Shown in pieces: positions 52,608 to 62,366 of a stretch of 64,000 nucleotides of DNA (positions within the stretch are counted from its first letter, which is position 1; each line of letters starts with the position of its first letter). The position numbers and the translations under genes are program-made. Under the pieces are notes generated by a model. That model made no database searches. It had not been told where the DNA came from and saw only the letters and a list, made by a program, of their open reading frames with translations. Source of the DNA: Clostridioides sp. ES-S-0054-01 (GTDB taxonomy: Bacteria; Bacillota; Clostridia; Peptostreptococcales; Peptostreptococcaceae); the NCBI GenBank assembly GCA_021561035.1, contig CP067346.1, positions 1,209,001 to 1,273,000 of the forward strand, given 5' to 3'.

Positions 52608-53048
52608 ATGAGCGATAAAGAATTATCTATTTTGTTGTTAGAAAGTATGAATAACTTTCATAATTTAATAAAGATTATTAATAACGAAAGATATAAAAAA
52701 GATAAGGTTCTTACAGAAAGACAGTTTTTTGCCTTAGTAAAAATAAGAAAACATGATAAAATAGAGCTTAAAAATCTAAGTAGAGACTTACATGTATCTA
52801 CTTCTAGTCTATGTATATTACTTAATAAATTGGTTGAGCAAGACTATGTGTATAGGGAAGAAGATAGTAGAGATAGACGAAATACTTTTTATGGAATAAC
52901 TGAAAATGGAGAAAAGATATTGGATAATGAAATATTAAAGTTTGTGTCTATAATAAGTGATAAAATGGATTGCTTAGATATAGATAATAAAGATAAATTA
53001 TTTGCTTCTTTAGAAGAATCTAAAACTATAATAGAACAGTTGTTTTAA
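52608..53048 (+). CDS. MarR-family transcriptional regulator
   Basis: A 146-residue winged-helix regulator. The DNA-binding core is KNLSRDLHVSTSSLCILLNK, then LVEQDYVYREEDSRDRRNTFY, with the wing RDRRNT. N- and C-terminal helices form the dimer interface. No target is adjacent in the same direction, so the regulon is unknown. GAGGTGAATGTT precedes ATG 52608. An in-frame ATG at 52599 lies too close to the ribosome binding site. Confidence 0.88.
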   Translation: MSDKELSILLLESMNNFHNLIKIINNERYKKDKVLTERQFFALVKIRKHDKIELKNLSRDLHVSTSSLCILLNKLVEQDYVYREEDSRDRRNTFYGITENGEKILDNEILKFVSIISDKMDCLDIDNKDKLFASLEESKTIIEQLF

Positions 53049-53114
53049 AGATATAATAAAAACTTTGTACTATTTGGCAGAAATCTAAAACAATAATCAA
53101 AAAATATAATTTAT

Positions 53115-53163
53115 AAAGCCACGTGGATATTTTTGTAATTTAAAATTATCTATGTGGCTTTAG
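53115..53163 (+). terminator. Terminator between marR and the convergent membrane gene
   Basis: AAAGCCACGTGGATA pairs with TATCTATGTGGCTTT (two G-U pairs) around a long AT-rich loop. It lies between convergent genes and could serve both. Confidence 0.75.
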
Positions 53164-53180
53164 TTTGTAATTTAAATAAA

Positions 53181-53849
53181 CTATTTACTCTTTTTCTTTT
53201 TTTCAAGTATAAAAGTATCTCTATTAAATAAAAGAGCAGGTATGTACATAATGTTAGTAACAAAAATGAATGTAAAAATAGCAGTTGTGCTATGGCTTAA
53301 AAAACCATAATAGTACTGTGAGTTGGTAAATGTGTTTAGTAAAAATATGAATGAAAAATAAATGAAACAAATAGCTAAGTTATCCCTAAGTGCATATCTA
53401 TTGACTTTAAATTTTCTAACATCCACCATATAGATATTTGCATAAATTATCAGGCACTTAGAGAAGATAAATATAAAATATATTAAGCTAGGAAATTCAT
53501 AACCTAAGTTTTTAGAAAAAATAAGTTCTCCAACTGAACAAACTAAACTCCAAGAGAAAAATATATTAAAAAGATGATACTGCTTAAAAACCAGTATAGC
53601 TATACATAGGTATATGCAAATATAATTAATTCCAATTGGTAAAGAGTTTAAAGTACTATAATTGCCTGAAGAAATAAGTAATAATTGCTCTAGAGCCATA
53701 ACTATTACAAGTAGTGTACAAATTATCTTTTCGACTGTGTAGCTATAAGGTAAAATATTTTTGGTTAGTTTTGGACAATAGTATAAAAATAATCCAAATA
53801 TAAAGAGACTTACAAATTGTTCACTAGAAAAAAGAAAAATTTTAAACAT
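53181..53849 (-). CDS. Integral membrane protein, YwaF/TIGR02206-like
   Basis: A 222-residue protein with about seven hydrophobic segments and a basic C-terminus (LEKKKKSK). The region LPIGINYICIYLCIAILV, then YHLFNIFFSWSLVCSVGELI, then GYEFPSLIYFIFIFSKCLII, follows the YwaF/TIGR02206 pattern. In that family LP is usually followed by an HLCD-like motif and FFLSH; those histidines are replaced here, so this is a divergent member. Function unknown. It is on the minus strand, convergent with the marR gene. Confidence 0.65.
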   Translation of the reverse strand: MFKIFLFSSEQFVSLFIFGLFLYYCPKLTKNILPYSYTVEKIICTLLVIVMALEQLLLISSGNYSTLNSLPIGINYICIYLCIAILVFKQYHLFNIFFSWSLVCSVGELIFSKNLGYEFPSLIYFIFIFSKCLIIYANIYMVDVRKFKVNRYALRDNLAICFIYFSFIFLLNTFTNSQYYYGFLSHSTTAIFTFIFVTNIMYIPALLFNRDTFILEKKKKSK

Positions 53850-54118
53850 ATAACATTCTCTCCCATAATAAATTTAATATGTATCTATATAAATATATTC
53901 ATTATCTCTCAATTTAATATATAAAAAAGATAATAATAGTTAGATTTTTTATATGAATTTTAGTAGGTAAAAATATTCTATTGTTTTGTAGATATCTCCT
54001 AATTATGTCAAAAAATAAAAAATTTTTTATTTATTAGAGTTTTTGGAAATAATAATAACAGATATTATAACTAATTAACAGTTTTTGTAAGTATTTGACA
54101 ATAGAGAGGGTGTAACGA

Positions 54119-54259
54119 ATGGAAATAATAGAGTCAGCATCAAAATTAGCTGAGATGGTTCATTTATTAGCTGTTGAAAAGGGGATAACTGATATAGAAG
54201 CATGGGATGAAGCTGTGAAAGAATACAGTAAAATTTATGAAGAAAGAAGAAATGAATAG
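54119..54259 (+). CDS. Hypothetical 46-residue protein
   Basis: A short ORF with good translation signals: ATG 54119, seven bases after GAGGGTG (54105-54111), and a stop at 54257. The protein starts MEIIESASKLAEMVHLLAVE and ends with EEAVKEYSKIYEERR-like charged helix sequence (DEAVKEYSKIYEERRNE). It is amphipathic, with no signal or membrane segment and no cysteines. It is flanked by minus-strand genes, and a terminator follows within 95 bases, consistent with an independent unit. No family is recognised. Confidence 0.65.
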   Translation: MEIIESASKLAEMVHLLAVEKGITDIEAWDEAVKEYSKIYEERRNE

Positions 54260-54351
54260 AGTGATAAAAAGTGAAAACTTGATGATAAAAAATAACTTTA
54301 TTTAAAGAAATTCAATTTTTATAGAAATATTAAAAATAATATAAATAAAAA

Positions 54352-54400
54352 GATGGTATTTCAAATGTAAGTAAAAAAACATTTTGGGATACCATCCTTA
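54352..54400 (+). terminator. Terminator after the 46-residue ORF
   Basis: GATGGTAT...AAATGT pairs with ACATTT...ATACCATC, followed by a moderately T-rich tail. It also lies at the 3' side of the convergent mazG-like gene. Confidence 0.7.
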
Positions 54401-54433
54401 TTATTTATTTTAATAATATATAAGTAATAAATC

Positions 54434-54754
54434 TTACTTATCCATATTTTTTATGTAACCTCTTTTTTCTAGCTTTTTTATATGCTCCTTGCGTATTTCA
54501 TCAAGATTAATACCATATTGTTCTTCTAGCTTAAACATCATAGTAACACATGTTTGAGCTACATCCATTAGTTCCTTAGCAGTTTTCTTTATAATATCAA
54601 CTTCATCTAAATCATTATTTTCTCCACTTAGATTTCTGAATTTACCTATACATTCAGCTAATTCACCTTGTTCTTCACCCATTTTGATAAATGTAGATTC
54701 TAGTGTTGGGTCTAAATTATTAAGCTCTGGTAAAGATATAGTTTTTAGTTTCAT
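54434..54754 (-). CDS. MazG-like nucleotide pyrophosphohydrolase
   Basis: A 106-residue all-alpha NTP-PPase-like protein. Metal-binding acidic residues are in MGEEQGELAECIGKF (ExxE) and KELMDVAQTCVTMM (ExxD), the MazG core. Such proteins hydrolyse (d)NTPs to monophosphates, often for house-cleaning; the substrate is not known. AAAGGAGC lies just before ATG 54754. An in-frame codon at 54769 is upstream of that site. It lies downstream of the sirtuin gene's promoter side but is transcribed as a separate unit. Confidence 0.82.
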   Translation of the reverse strand: MKLKTISLPELNNLDPTLESTFIKMGEEQGELAECIGKFRNLSGENNDLDEVDIIKKTAKELMDVAQTCVTMMFKLEEQYGINLDEIRKEHIKKLEKRGYIKNMDK

Positions 54755-54873
54755 AAAAGCTCCTTTCAAGTTATTTATATTTATACAAAAACATCATAAC
54801 AAAAATAATACTAAAAAAAAACTTTAAATTCAACATAAAAACTCACATATATAATAAATATAGTGAAATAAAT

Positions 54874-55611
54874 CTATATTTGTCTTAATACAGCCTCATA
54901 TAAAACCTCTCCAATAGGTTTATTTATTACGAGAGAAGCTGACTTATCATAAACTGTATTTGCTTTATTAATAAGAGCAATATAGTTGCCTTTGTAATAA
55001 TCTATAAAACTTGCTGCTGGATATACAGCTAATGATGTACCTCCTATAATTAGTAAATCAGCATTGCTTATAGCAGAAATCGTTTTAGTAATGACATCAC
55101 TATCAAGGGCTTCTTCATAAAGTACTACATCTGGTTTTACTATAGAACCACAGTTGTCACAGTAAGGAATATTACCACCTAGGTCTAACATAGATTCTAA
55201 GTCAAAAAATTTACCACATTTAGTACAATAATTTCTATGTACAGAGCCATGAAGCTCTAAGACATTTTTACTTCCAGCCATTTGATGAAGTCCATCAATA
55301 TTTTGAGTTATGACAGCTTTAAGTTTACCCATTTCTTCAAGTTTTGCTAAAGCTATGTGAGCATTGTTGGGTTTTGCATTAGGATATATTAATTTATCCT
55401 TATAAAATTCAAAAAATTCTTCTGGATATCTAACAAAAAAAGTATGTGAAACTAATTGTTCAGCAGTAAATTGTTTATTGAGTTTTTGGCTAAATAATCC
55501 AGTAGAGCTTCTAAAGTCTGGAATATTAGATTCAGTTGAAACACCTGCTCCACCAAAAAATACAATATTATTGTGATTAGCTATCAAGTCTTTTAAGCTA
55601 TTTGCATCCAT
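54874..55611 (-). CDS. cobB: NAD-dependent protein deacylase, sirtuin family (CobB)
   Basis: A 245-residue sirtuin. The NAD site is GGAGVSTESNIPDFRS. The catalytic His follows TQNIDGLHQMAG in LELHGSVH. Two CxxC pairs (YCTKCGKFF and YCDNCGSIV) hold the structural zinc. GTSLAVYPA closes the NAD pocket. It removes acetyl or other acyl groups from lysines, typically on acetyl-CoA synthetase. The ribosome binding site GGAGGTGTAAC precedes ATG 55611. The mazG-like gene lies 119 bases downstream on the same strand. Confidence 0.95.
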   Translation of the reverse strand: MDANSLKDLIANHNNIVFFGGAGVSTESNIPDFRSSTGLFSQKLNKQFTAEQLVSHTFFVRYPEEFFEFYKDKLIYPNAKPNNAHIALAKLEEMGKLKAVITQNIDGLHQMAGSKNVLELHGSVHRNYCTKCGKFFDLESMLDLGGNIPYCDNCGSIVKPDVVLYEEALDSDVITKTISAISNADLLIIGGTSLAVYPAASFIDYYKGNYIALINKANTVYDKSASLVINKPIGEVLYEAVLRQI

Positions 55612-55824
55612 AGTTACACCTCCAAATTATTATATATAAATTGTACTACATATTAAGACATTTATGTTTTATTATTTCAAATAAATATATAGTTTGATAA
55701 GTTAAATAAAGGGAATATAAATAAAATGTATACATAGTATAAATAGACAATATTTACTAAAATAACAAGTTATCGTATAATTATATTAAAATGTTTTAGT
55801 GTATAAGAAGGGCGGGGGAAATAC

Positions 55825-57648
55825 GTGAAGAAAAAAGCAGCTTTAGCAACATTAGCTATGTTACCCTTAAGTGTGGTAAATGCACATGCTGATGGAGATA
55901 TAGGTATAGTGACTATAAATTATTTAAATGTAAGAAATGAACCAACTGCCGAAAGTAGTATAGCCTTTGTTGCTAAAAAAGATGATAAAGTTTTGATTAA
56001 AGACTCTTCTAATGGATGGTATAAAATAAAAGCTGAATCTGGACAAGAAGGTTGGGCTTCATCAAAATATATAGCAAAATCAAATAGTGGCTCTTTAAGA
56101 ATGTCTACAAATAAAGAAAAACAAGTTACTTCAAATAGTTTAAATATGAGAAATGGAGCAGGTACAAGTTACAGAGTAATAACTGTACTAAAAAAAGGTC
56201 AAAAAGTAGAAGTAATATCAGAGAGTAATGGATGGTCTAAAATCAAATATGATGGAAGATTAGGTTATGTATCTAGCTCTTATTTAGGAGATGTTTCAAA
56301 CTCAACTAATAAATCAAAAACTAAACAGGTAAATACAACTTCACTAAATGTGAGAAGTGGACCAAATACAAGTTATGGTTTGTTAGGTAAGTTGCCAAAA
56401 GGAAGTAAAGTAGAAGTAATATCAGAAAGTAACGGATGGTCCAAAATAAAGTATAATGGAAAAGATGCATATGTATCTAGTATGTACTTATCAGATGTAA
56501 GCCAAAGTAATTCAAGTGATTCTAGTCAAAGCAATGATAAAAAAAGTACTAATAAGGTTGTAAATACAGCTTCTTTAAACGTAAGAAGTGGACCAGGTTC
56601 TACATATAGTAAGTTAGGAAAGGTTTATAAAGGAAGTAAGGTAACTGTATTATCAGAAAGTAGTGGATGGGCTAAGATTAATTTTAATAATAAAGAAGCC
56701 TTTGTAGTAGGTAATTATTTATCTACTTCAACAGGTACATCAAATAATAACTCAAATAGCAACTCTGATAGTAGTTCTAATAATAATGGTAATGATTCTT
56801 CATCATCAGGTCAAGTAAATGGTATGTCAGGTATAAGTGGGGCTAAAATTGATTATAAATCTTTGAGTTATACTTTGGAGTCTCATATAAGTAAACAAGT
56901 TGAAAAGGCAGTAGCAGGAGGAAATGTGATAGCACCAAGTAACAGGAGAAGCACTCCAAGTCCTGAATTTAGTACTTTTTCAGCCCAAAGAACAAGCTCA
57001 TTTGTAAATGCAAGTTCAAGTGATATAGAATATTATTTAAATCCTAAAAACTTTACAAATACTACTAAGGGTATGATGCAGTTTTTAAAGATTAACAGTT
57101 ACAGAGGAGGTATCTCAGAATCAAGTCTTAACTCGTATCTTAATGGTTTATCTTCTAGTGTATTTAAAAATCAGGGAGCAGCATTTATAAATGCTGCCAA
57201 GAAGTATAATATAGATGTTGTATACTTAGTATCTCATGCTATGTGGGAAACTGCTTATGGTAAGTCTACACTTGCACAAGGTCAGACACTAACATCTTAT
57301 AAGGGTCAACCCCTTAGTAAACCAGTTAAAGTATACAATTTTTTTGGGATAGGAGCAATAGATAAAAGTGCTAATGTTTCAGGTGCAGAAGCAGCATATT
57401 CCAATGGTTGGACTAGTGTAGAAGCTACAATAGATGGCTCTGCAAAGTGGATATCACAAAATTATGTAAATAGTTCTAAGTACAATCAGAATACTATCTA
57501 CAAGATGAAGTGGAATTATGATTATACATGGCATCAGTATGCAACTGATGTAAACTGGGCTAATGGAATTTCTGGAATTATGGAGAATTTAATTGGTCTT
57601 TATGGAGGAGGAAGTAATTTGGTTTTTGAAGTTCCTCAATATAAGTAG
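55825..57648 (+). CDS. acd: Autolysin Acd: SH3-repeat N-acetylglucosaminidase
   Basis: A 607-residue secreted cell-wall hydrolase. The signal peptide covers residues 1-~22 (KKAALATLAMLPLSVVNAHA). Four bacterial SH3 domains follow at about residues 27-84, 97-150, 166-225 and 240-300; repeats 2 and 3 share KVEVISESNGWSKIKY. A Ser/Asn-rich linker (~301-335) leads to a GH73-type glucosaminidase domain with the likely catalytic Glu in SHAMWETAYGKS. This matches the described C. difficile autolysin Acd, a LytG-like N-acetylglucosaminidase encoded before polC. The start is GTG 55825. A possible promoter TTGATA / TATAAA lies at 55694-55721, and a terminator follows. Confidence 0.9.
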   Translation: MKKKAALATLAMLPLSVVNAHADGDIGIVTINYLNVRNEPTAESSIAFVAKKDDKVLIKDSSNGWYKIKAESGQEGWASSKYIAKSNSGSLRMSTNKEKQVTSNSLNMRNGAGTSYRVITVLKKGQKVEVISESNGWSKIKYDGRLGYVSSSYLGDVSNSTNKSKTKQVNTTSLNVRSGPNTSYGLLGKLPKGSKVEVISESNGWSKIKYNGKDAYVSSMYLSDVSQSNSSDSSQSNDKKSTNKVVNTASLNVRSGPGSTYSKLGKVYKGSKVTVLSESSGWAKINFNNKEAFVVGNYLSTSTGTSNNNSNSNSDSSSNNNGNDSSSSGQVNGMSGISGAKIDYKSLSYTLESHISKQVEKAVAGGNVIAPSNRRSTPSPEFSTFSAQRTSSFVNASSSDIEYYLNPKNFTNTTKGMMQFLKINSYRGGISESSLNSYLNGLSSSVFKNQGAAFINAAKKYNIDVVYLVSHAMWETAYGKSTLAQGQTLTSYKGQPLSKPVKVYNFFGIGAIDKSANVSGAEAAYSNGWTSVEATIDGSAKWISQNYVNSSKYNQNTIYKMKWNYDYTWHQYATDVNWANGISGIMENLIGLYGGGSNLVFEVPQYK

Positions 57649-57666
57649 TACATAAATAAAGAATAT

Positions 57667-57714
57667 AGACTATGGGTAGTTTTCATTTTATTTAAATTAT
57701 CTATAGTCTTTTTG
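57667..57714 (+). terminator. Terminator after acd
   Basis: AGACTATGGGTA pairs with TATCTATAGTCT (G-U pairs included), then TTTTT. Confidence 0.8.
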
Positions 57715-57864
57715 TATATAATTTACAAACCGTAAAAATTTAGTATCAATAAAATTTTTATGTTATAATATTAATTCTAAGTAAATATAAGTGAATAATA
57801 GATAGAAATAGATAAAAAGTGGTAATAATATATATAAAGATAATTTTGAGAAAGGAGGATATAT

Positions 57865-60800
57865 ATGGAAAGTATTAAGGAATATTTAGATAAATTAGAA
57901 ATTAATAATAGTGGTCTTGGAAAGCAACTTAAAGAAGTTTACATAAATAGAGTAGTTTATTTTAAGGAAGATAAGATAGTTTATTTTTACCTGACTTCTA
58001 AAGATATTGTTTCTCATGAACTTTTAGATAAATTTAAAGAAGAATTGATGTATAAACTCGACTATTTTAAAGACATGAGAATGAAGATAAGGTTTACTGG
58101 TTTTGAGAGGAAATCTAATAAAGATGTTATAAAAAAATATTGGAATAATATATTGTATATATTAAAGTGTCTTTGTCCATCTATTGCAGGATGGTATAAA
58201 CAAGTAGAATTTCTTTGTTTAGATGAAGAATTAAAAATAAAACTTCCAAAAGGTATATTTTATGAGCGATTAATGAAAAAAAATGTAATTTATGTACTTA
58301 AAACTGTGCTTAGTGAAGAGCTGGGATTAGATTTAAATATAACAATAGAAAAAGCTGTTGATGAAAAAGTAAATAAAGAGAGACTTATAAGAATCAATGA
58401 TAGAGAAATGGAAGAAAGAATTAGGGCTTTAGAAATTGGAAAAGTTAATAACTGTGAAGAAAGTGAAGAGGAAAGTTATGTCATTAAGTCTGAAGTGGAT
58501 GAAAATTTAATCTATGGAGATAATGCAAATGCTATGATTGAAAATATAGTTGAATTAAATGCATCTTCTGGAACGGTTGCAGTTGTTGGAGACATATTTG
58601 ATGTTGATACTAAAGAACTTAAAAATGGGAAAATACTTATGATAGCATCAATTACAGATTATACTAGTTCAATAAGCTGTAAGCTTTTTTTAACAGATAC
58701 AAACAAAGATGGAGTACTTGAAAGTGTTAAAAAAGGAGCATACTTAAAAATCAAAGGTGACATAGTTTACGATACATATCAAAGAGAAATTAGTATGATG
58801 ATTAGTGGGGTAAGAAAAGAAACTAGAATAGAGAGAGAAGATAAATCAGAAGAAAAAAGGGTAGAACTACATGCACATACACAAATGTCTTCTATGGATG
58901 CTATTTGTTCTGTTAAAAAACTTGTAGAACGTGCAGCTAAATGGGGACATTCTGCTATTGCTATAACAGACCATGGTGTTGTACAAGGATTTCCAGATGC
59001 CATGAGTGCAGGTAAGTCAAATAACATAAAAATACTTTATGGAGTAGAGGGGTACTTGGTTGAAGATGATTCCCTTATTATAGAGGATGCAAATGATAAA
59101 GAACTCTCACAGACATTTGTTGTATTTGACATAGAGACAACTGGGTTTTCCAATACAAATGATAAAATAACTGAAATTGGTGCTGTAAAAATAGAAAATT
59201 TTAAAATTGTAGATAGATTTAGCGAATTGATAAACCCTGAAAAAGATATTTCTTATAAGATACAAGAATTGACAGGAATAACTAATGAGTTAATTAAAGA
59301 CAAGCCAACTATTGAAGAAGTTCTTCCTAAGTTTATGGAATTTGTTGGAGACAGTGTATTAGTAGCACATAATGCAGAGTTTGATACTGGGTTTATATCA
59401 CAAAAATGCAGGGAACAAGGTTTATTATATAATAACAAAAAAGTAGATACACTTATGTTGGCAAGAGTAATGTTGCCAAACTTAAAAAGACATAGATTAA
59501 ATGTTGTTGCTAAAGAGCTTGGTATACCTCTTTTAAATCATCATAGAGCAGTGGATGATGCTGAGGCTACAGCACTTATATTTAATAAGTTTTTACAGAT
59601 GCTTACAGAAAAAGGTGCAAAAACTTTAAGTGATGTAAACAATATACTTGGAAAAATTGATTATACAAAGCTTAGCACAAATCATATAACCTTGATAGCA
59701 AAGAATTCTGTAGGCATAAAAAATTTATATAAAATAATTTCAGATGCACATGTAAATCATTTTTTTAGAGCACCGAGAATCCTTAGAAGTGTATTAAATG
59801 AGTATAAAGAAGGGTTAATAATTGGTTCAGCTTGTGAAGCAGGAGTGGTTTTTCAAGCTGTGAAGAAGAATGTGTCTGATGAGGAAATGAAAAAAATAAT
59901 AGATTTATACGATTATATTGAAGTAATGCCTATAGATAATAATAGATTTATGATTGATAAAGGAGAAGTAAAGGATGAAGAAGAGTTAAGGGAACTTAAT
60001 AGAAAGTTAATTGATACAGCTAAAAAATTTAATAAAATTCCAGTAGCTACTGGGGATGTTCATTTTTTAGATAAACATGAAGCAATCTTAAGAAAAGTTC
60101 TTAAATATTCTCAAGGATTTAAAGTAGATGAAGAAGAAACTTATTTACATTTTAGAACAACAGATGAAATGTTGGAAGAGTTTAGTTATCTTGGTGAAGA
60201 ATTAGCGTATGAAGTTGTGGTTGAAAATAGCAATTTGATTGCTGATATGGTTGAAGATATAAAACCTATACCAGATGATACTTATCCTCCAATTATAGAG
60301 GGTTCGGATGTGGAGTTAAGAGAAATGTGTTATAAAAAAGCCAAACGTATCTATGGAGACCCAATACCAGAAATAGTTCAAAAAAGGCTGGATAGAGAAT
60401 TAAATTCAATAATAAGCAATGGATATGCAGTTATGTATATTATAGCTCAAAAACTAGTTGCAAAATCTCTTTCAGATGGATATTTAGTTGGTTCGAGAGG
60501 TTCAGTTGGTTCATCTTTTGCAGCTACAATGAGTGATATAACAGAAGTTAATCCTCTCCCAGCACATTATATTTGTGAAAATGAAGACTGTAAATATTCA
60601 TTTTTTTATGAAATAGGTGAATGGGGTTCAGGTGTTGATTTACCAGATAAGGATTGCCCGAAATGTGGAAGAAAACTTGCCAAAAACGGTCATGATATTC
60701 CGTTTGAGGTTTTCTTAGGTTTTGAAGGTGATAAAGAACCAGATATAGACTTAAATTTCTCAGGAAATTATCAGCCGACAATTCATAAATACACAGAAGA

Positions 60801-62163
60801 ACTATTTGGAGAGGGATACGTATATAGAGCTGGTACTATAGGTACTGTAGCAGAAAAAACAGCTTTTGGATATGCAAGAAAATATGTAGAAGAAAATAAT
60901 ATAAGTGTACCAAATGCAGAAGTACTTAGGCTTTCAAATGGATGTACTGGAGTAAAAAGAACTTCAGGACAGCATCCTGGTGGAGTTATGGTTATACCAG
61001 ATTATAAAGATGTATATGATTTTACACCTATACAGTATCCAGCAAATGATACTTCTTGTGGAGTTATAACTACTCACTTTGATTATCATTCAATAAGTGG
61101 TAGAATACTCAAACTTGATATACTTGGACACGACGGTCCTACCATTATAAGGATGCTTGAAGATATGACTGGAATAAATATAACAGAAATTCCGTTAGAT
61201 GATAAAGAGACTATGTCTCTATTTACATCTACAGAAGCATTGGGTGTTACACCAGAAGAAATAAACTGTCCTATAGGTTGCCTTGCTGTACCTGAGTTTG
61301 GAACTAAGTTTGTACGACAAATGCTACTTGACACCAAACCTACTACATTTGCAGAACTTGTACGTATATCTGGTCTTTCTCATGGTACAGATGTTTGGGT
61401 AAATAATGCACAAGATTTAGTTAGAGAAGATATAGTTGGATTAAAAGATGTTATATCTACACGAGATGACATAATGAACTATTTAATATTTAAAGGATTA
61501 CCTCCAAAAATGAGTTTTACAATAATGGAGAGTGTAAGAAAAGGTAAAGGTCTAAAACCAGAACACATTGAAGAAATGAAAAAAAATAATGTCCCAGAAT
61601 GGTATATAGGTTCATGTAAAAAGATTAAGTACATGTTCCCAAAAGCACATGCTGTTGCTTATGTCATGACATCATTTAGAATTGCGTATTGTAAAGTTCA
61701 CTATCCAGAAGCATTTTATGCTACTTATTTTACTACAAAAGTTGAGGATTTTGATGCAGATTTAATTGTTAAAGGATTAGATGCTATAAAATCGAAAATA
61801 AATGAAATTGAGGCATTGGGAAATGATGCAACTACAAAAGAAAAAGGTATGTTAACCGTTTTAGAAGTTGCTCTTGAAATGTATGCTAGAGGAATAAAAT
61901 TATTACCAGTTGATATATATAAATCAGATGCGACTGAGTTCATAGTTGTAGGAGAAAAAACATTACTTCCACCAATGGCAGCAATACAAGGCTTGGGAGG
62001 AAATGCTGCTATAAATATTCAAAATGAAAGAAAAAATGGTGAATTTATATCAAAAGAAGATTTAAGAAAGAGAACAAAAATATCAAAAACGGTAATAGAA
62101 ACTCTTACTAATCATGGTTCACTTGAGAATATGAGTGAGAGAAATCAACTGTCATTGTTTTAA
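57865..62163 (+). CDS. polC: DNA polymerase III alpha subunit, PolC type
   Basis: A 1432-residue replicative polymerase of low-GC Gram-positives, with built-in proofreading. An N-terminal domain and OB fold (to ~320) precede the PHP domain (VELHAHTQMSSMDAI from ~330). The 3'-5' exonuclease is inserted within PHP (FVVFDIETTGFSN near 419; HNAEFDTGF). The PHP remainder, the palm (GSRGSVGSSFAATMSDI near 876; EPDIDLNFSG) and a four-Cys zinc site (CENEDC...CPKCG, ~903-936) follow. The C-terminus ends in NQLSLF, a beta-clamp-binding-like motif. AAAGGAGG lies just upstream of the start. Confidence 0.98.
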   Translation: MESIKEYLDKLEINNSGLGKQLKEVYINRVVYFKEDKIVYFYLTSKDIVSHELLDKFKEELMYKLDYFKDMRMKIRFTGFERKSNKDVIKKYWNNILYILKCLCPSIAGWYKQVEFLCLDEELKIKLPKGIFYERLMKKNVIYVLKTVLSEELGLDLNITIEKAVDEKVNKERLIRINDREMEERIRALEIGKVNNCEESEEESYVIKSEVDENLIYGDNANAMIENIVELNASSGTVAVVGDIFDVDTKELKNGKILMIASITDYTSSISCKLFLTDTNKDGVLESVKKGAYLKIKGDIVYDTYQREISMMISGVRKETRIEREDKSEEKRVELHAHTQMSSMDAICSVKKLVERAAKWGHSAIAITDHGVVQGFPDAMSAGKSNNIKILYGVEGYLVEDDSLIIEDANDKELSQTFVVFDIETTGFSNTNDKITEIGAVKIENFKIVDRFSELINPEKDISYKIQELTGITNELIKDKPTIEEVLPKFMEFVGDSVLVAHNAEFDTGFISQKCREQGLLYNNKKVDTLMLARVMLPNLKRHRLNVVAKELGIPLLNHHRAVDDAEATALIFNKFLQMLTEKGAKTLSDVNNILGKIDYTKLSTNHITLIAKNSVGIKNLYKIISDAHVNHFFRAPRILRSVLNEYKEGLIIGSACEAGVVFQAVKKNVSDEEMKKIIDLYDYIEVMPIDNNRFMIDKGEVKDEEELRELNRKLIDTAKKFNKIPVATGDVHFLDKHEAILRKVLKYSQGFKVDEEETYLHFRTTDEMLEEFSYLGEELAYEVVVENSNLIADMVEDIKPIPDDTYPPIIEGSDVELREMCYKKAKRIYGDPIPEIVQKRLDRELNSIISNGYAVMYIIAQKLVAKSLSDGYLVGSRGSVGSSFAATMSDITEVNPLPAHYICENEDCKYSFFYEIGEWGSGVDLPDKDCPKCGRKLAKNGHDIPFEVFLGFEGDKEPDIDLNFSGNYQPTIHKYTEELFGEGYVYRAGTIGTVAEKTAFGYARKYVEENNISVPNAEVLRLSNGCTGVKRTSGQHPGGVMVIPDYKDVYDFTPIQYPANDTSCGVITTHFDYHSISGRILKLDILGHDGPTIIRMLEDMTGINITEIPLDDKETMSLFTSTEALGVTPEEINCPIGCLAVPEFGTKFVRQMLLDTKPTTFAELVRISGLSHGTDVWVNNAQDLVREDIVGLKDVISTRDDIMNYLIFKGLPPKMSFTIMESVRKGKGLKPEHIEEMKKNNVPEWYIGSCKKIKYMFPKAHAVAYVMTSFRIAYCKVHYPEAFYATYFTTKVEDFDADLIVKGLDAIKSKINEIEALGNDATTKEKGMLTVLEVALEMYARGIKLLPVDIYKSDATEFIVVGEKTLLPPMAAIQGLGGNAAINIQNERKNGEFISKEDLRKRTKISKTVIETLTNHGSLENMSERNQLSLF

Positions 62164-62237
62164 GTTAGCTCAAAAAGTTGCAAATAAAAGAATTTTATGA
62201 TATCATAGTATAGAAAATAGTATACTTTGCAGAAACT

Positions 62238-62268
62238 AAGAGTGAGACCGCTGTTCTCACTCTTTTAT
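62238..62268 (+). terminator. Terminator after polC
   Basis: AAGAGTGAGA / TCTCACTCTT around the loop CCGCTGT, followed by TTTTATTTT. Confidence 0.9.
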
Positions 62269-62366
62269 TTTAAATATATTATTAAAAAGCTGGTTTAATT
62301 TTATTAAATATATTTTATTTAAGATTATATGAACTGGTCATTTACAATTGAATAGGAGGAAATTTA

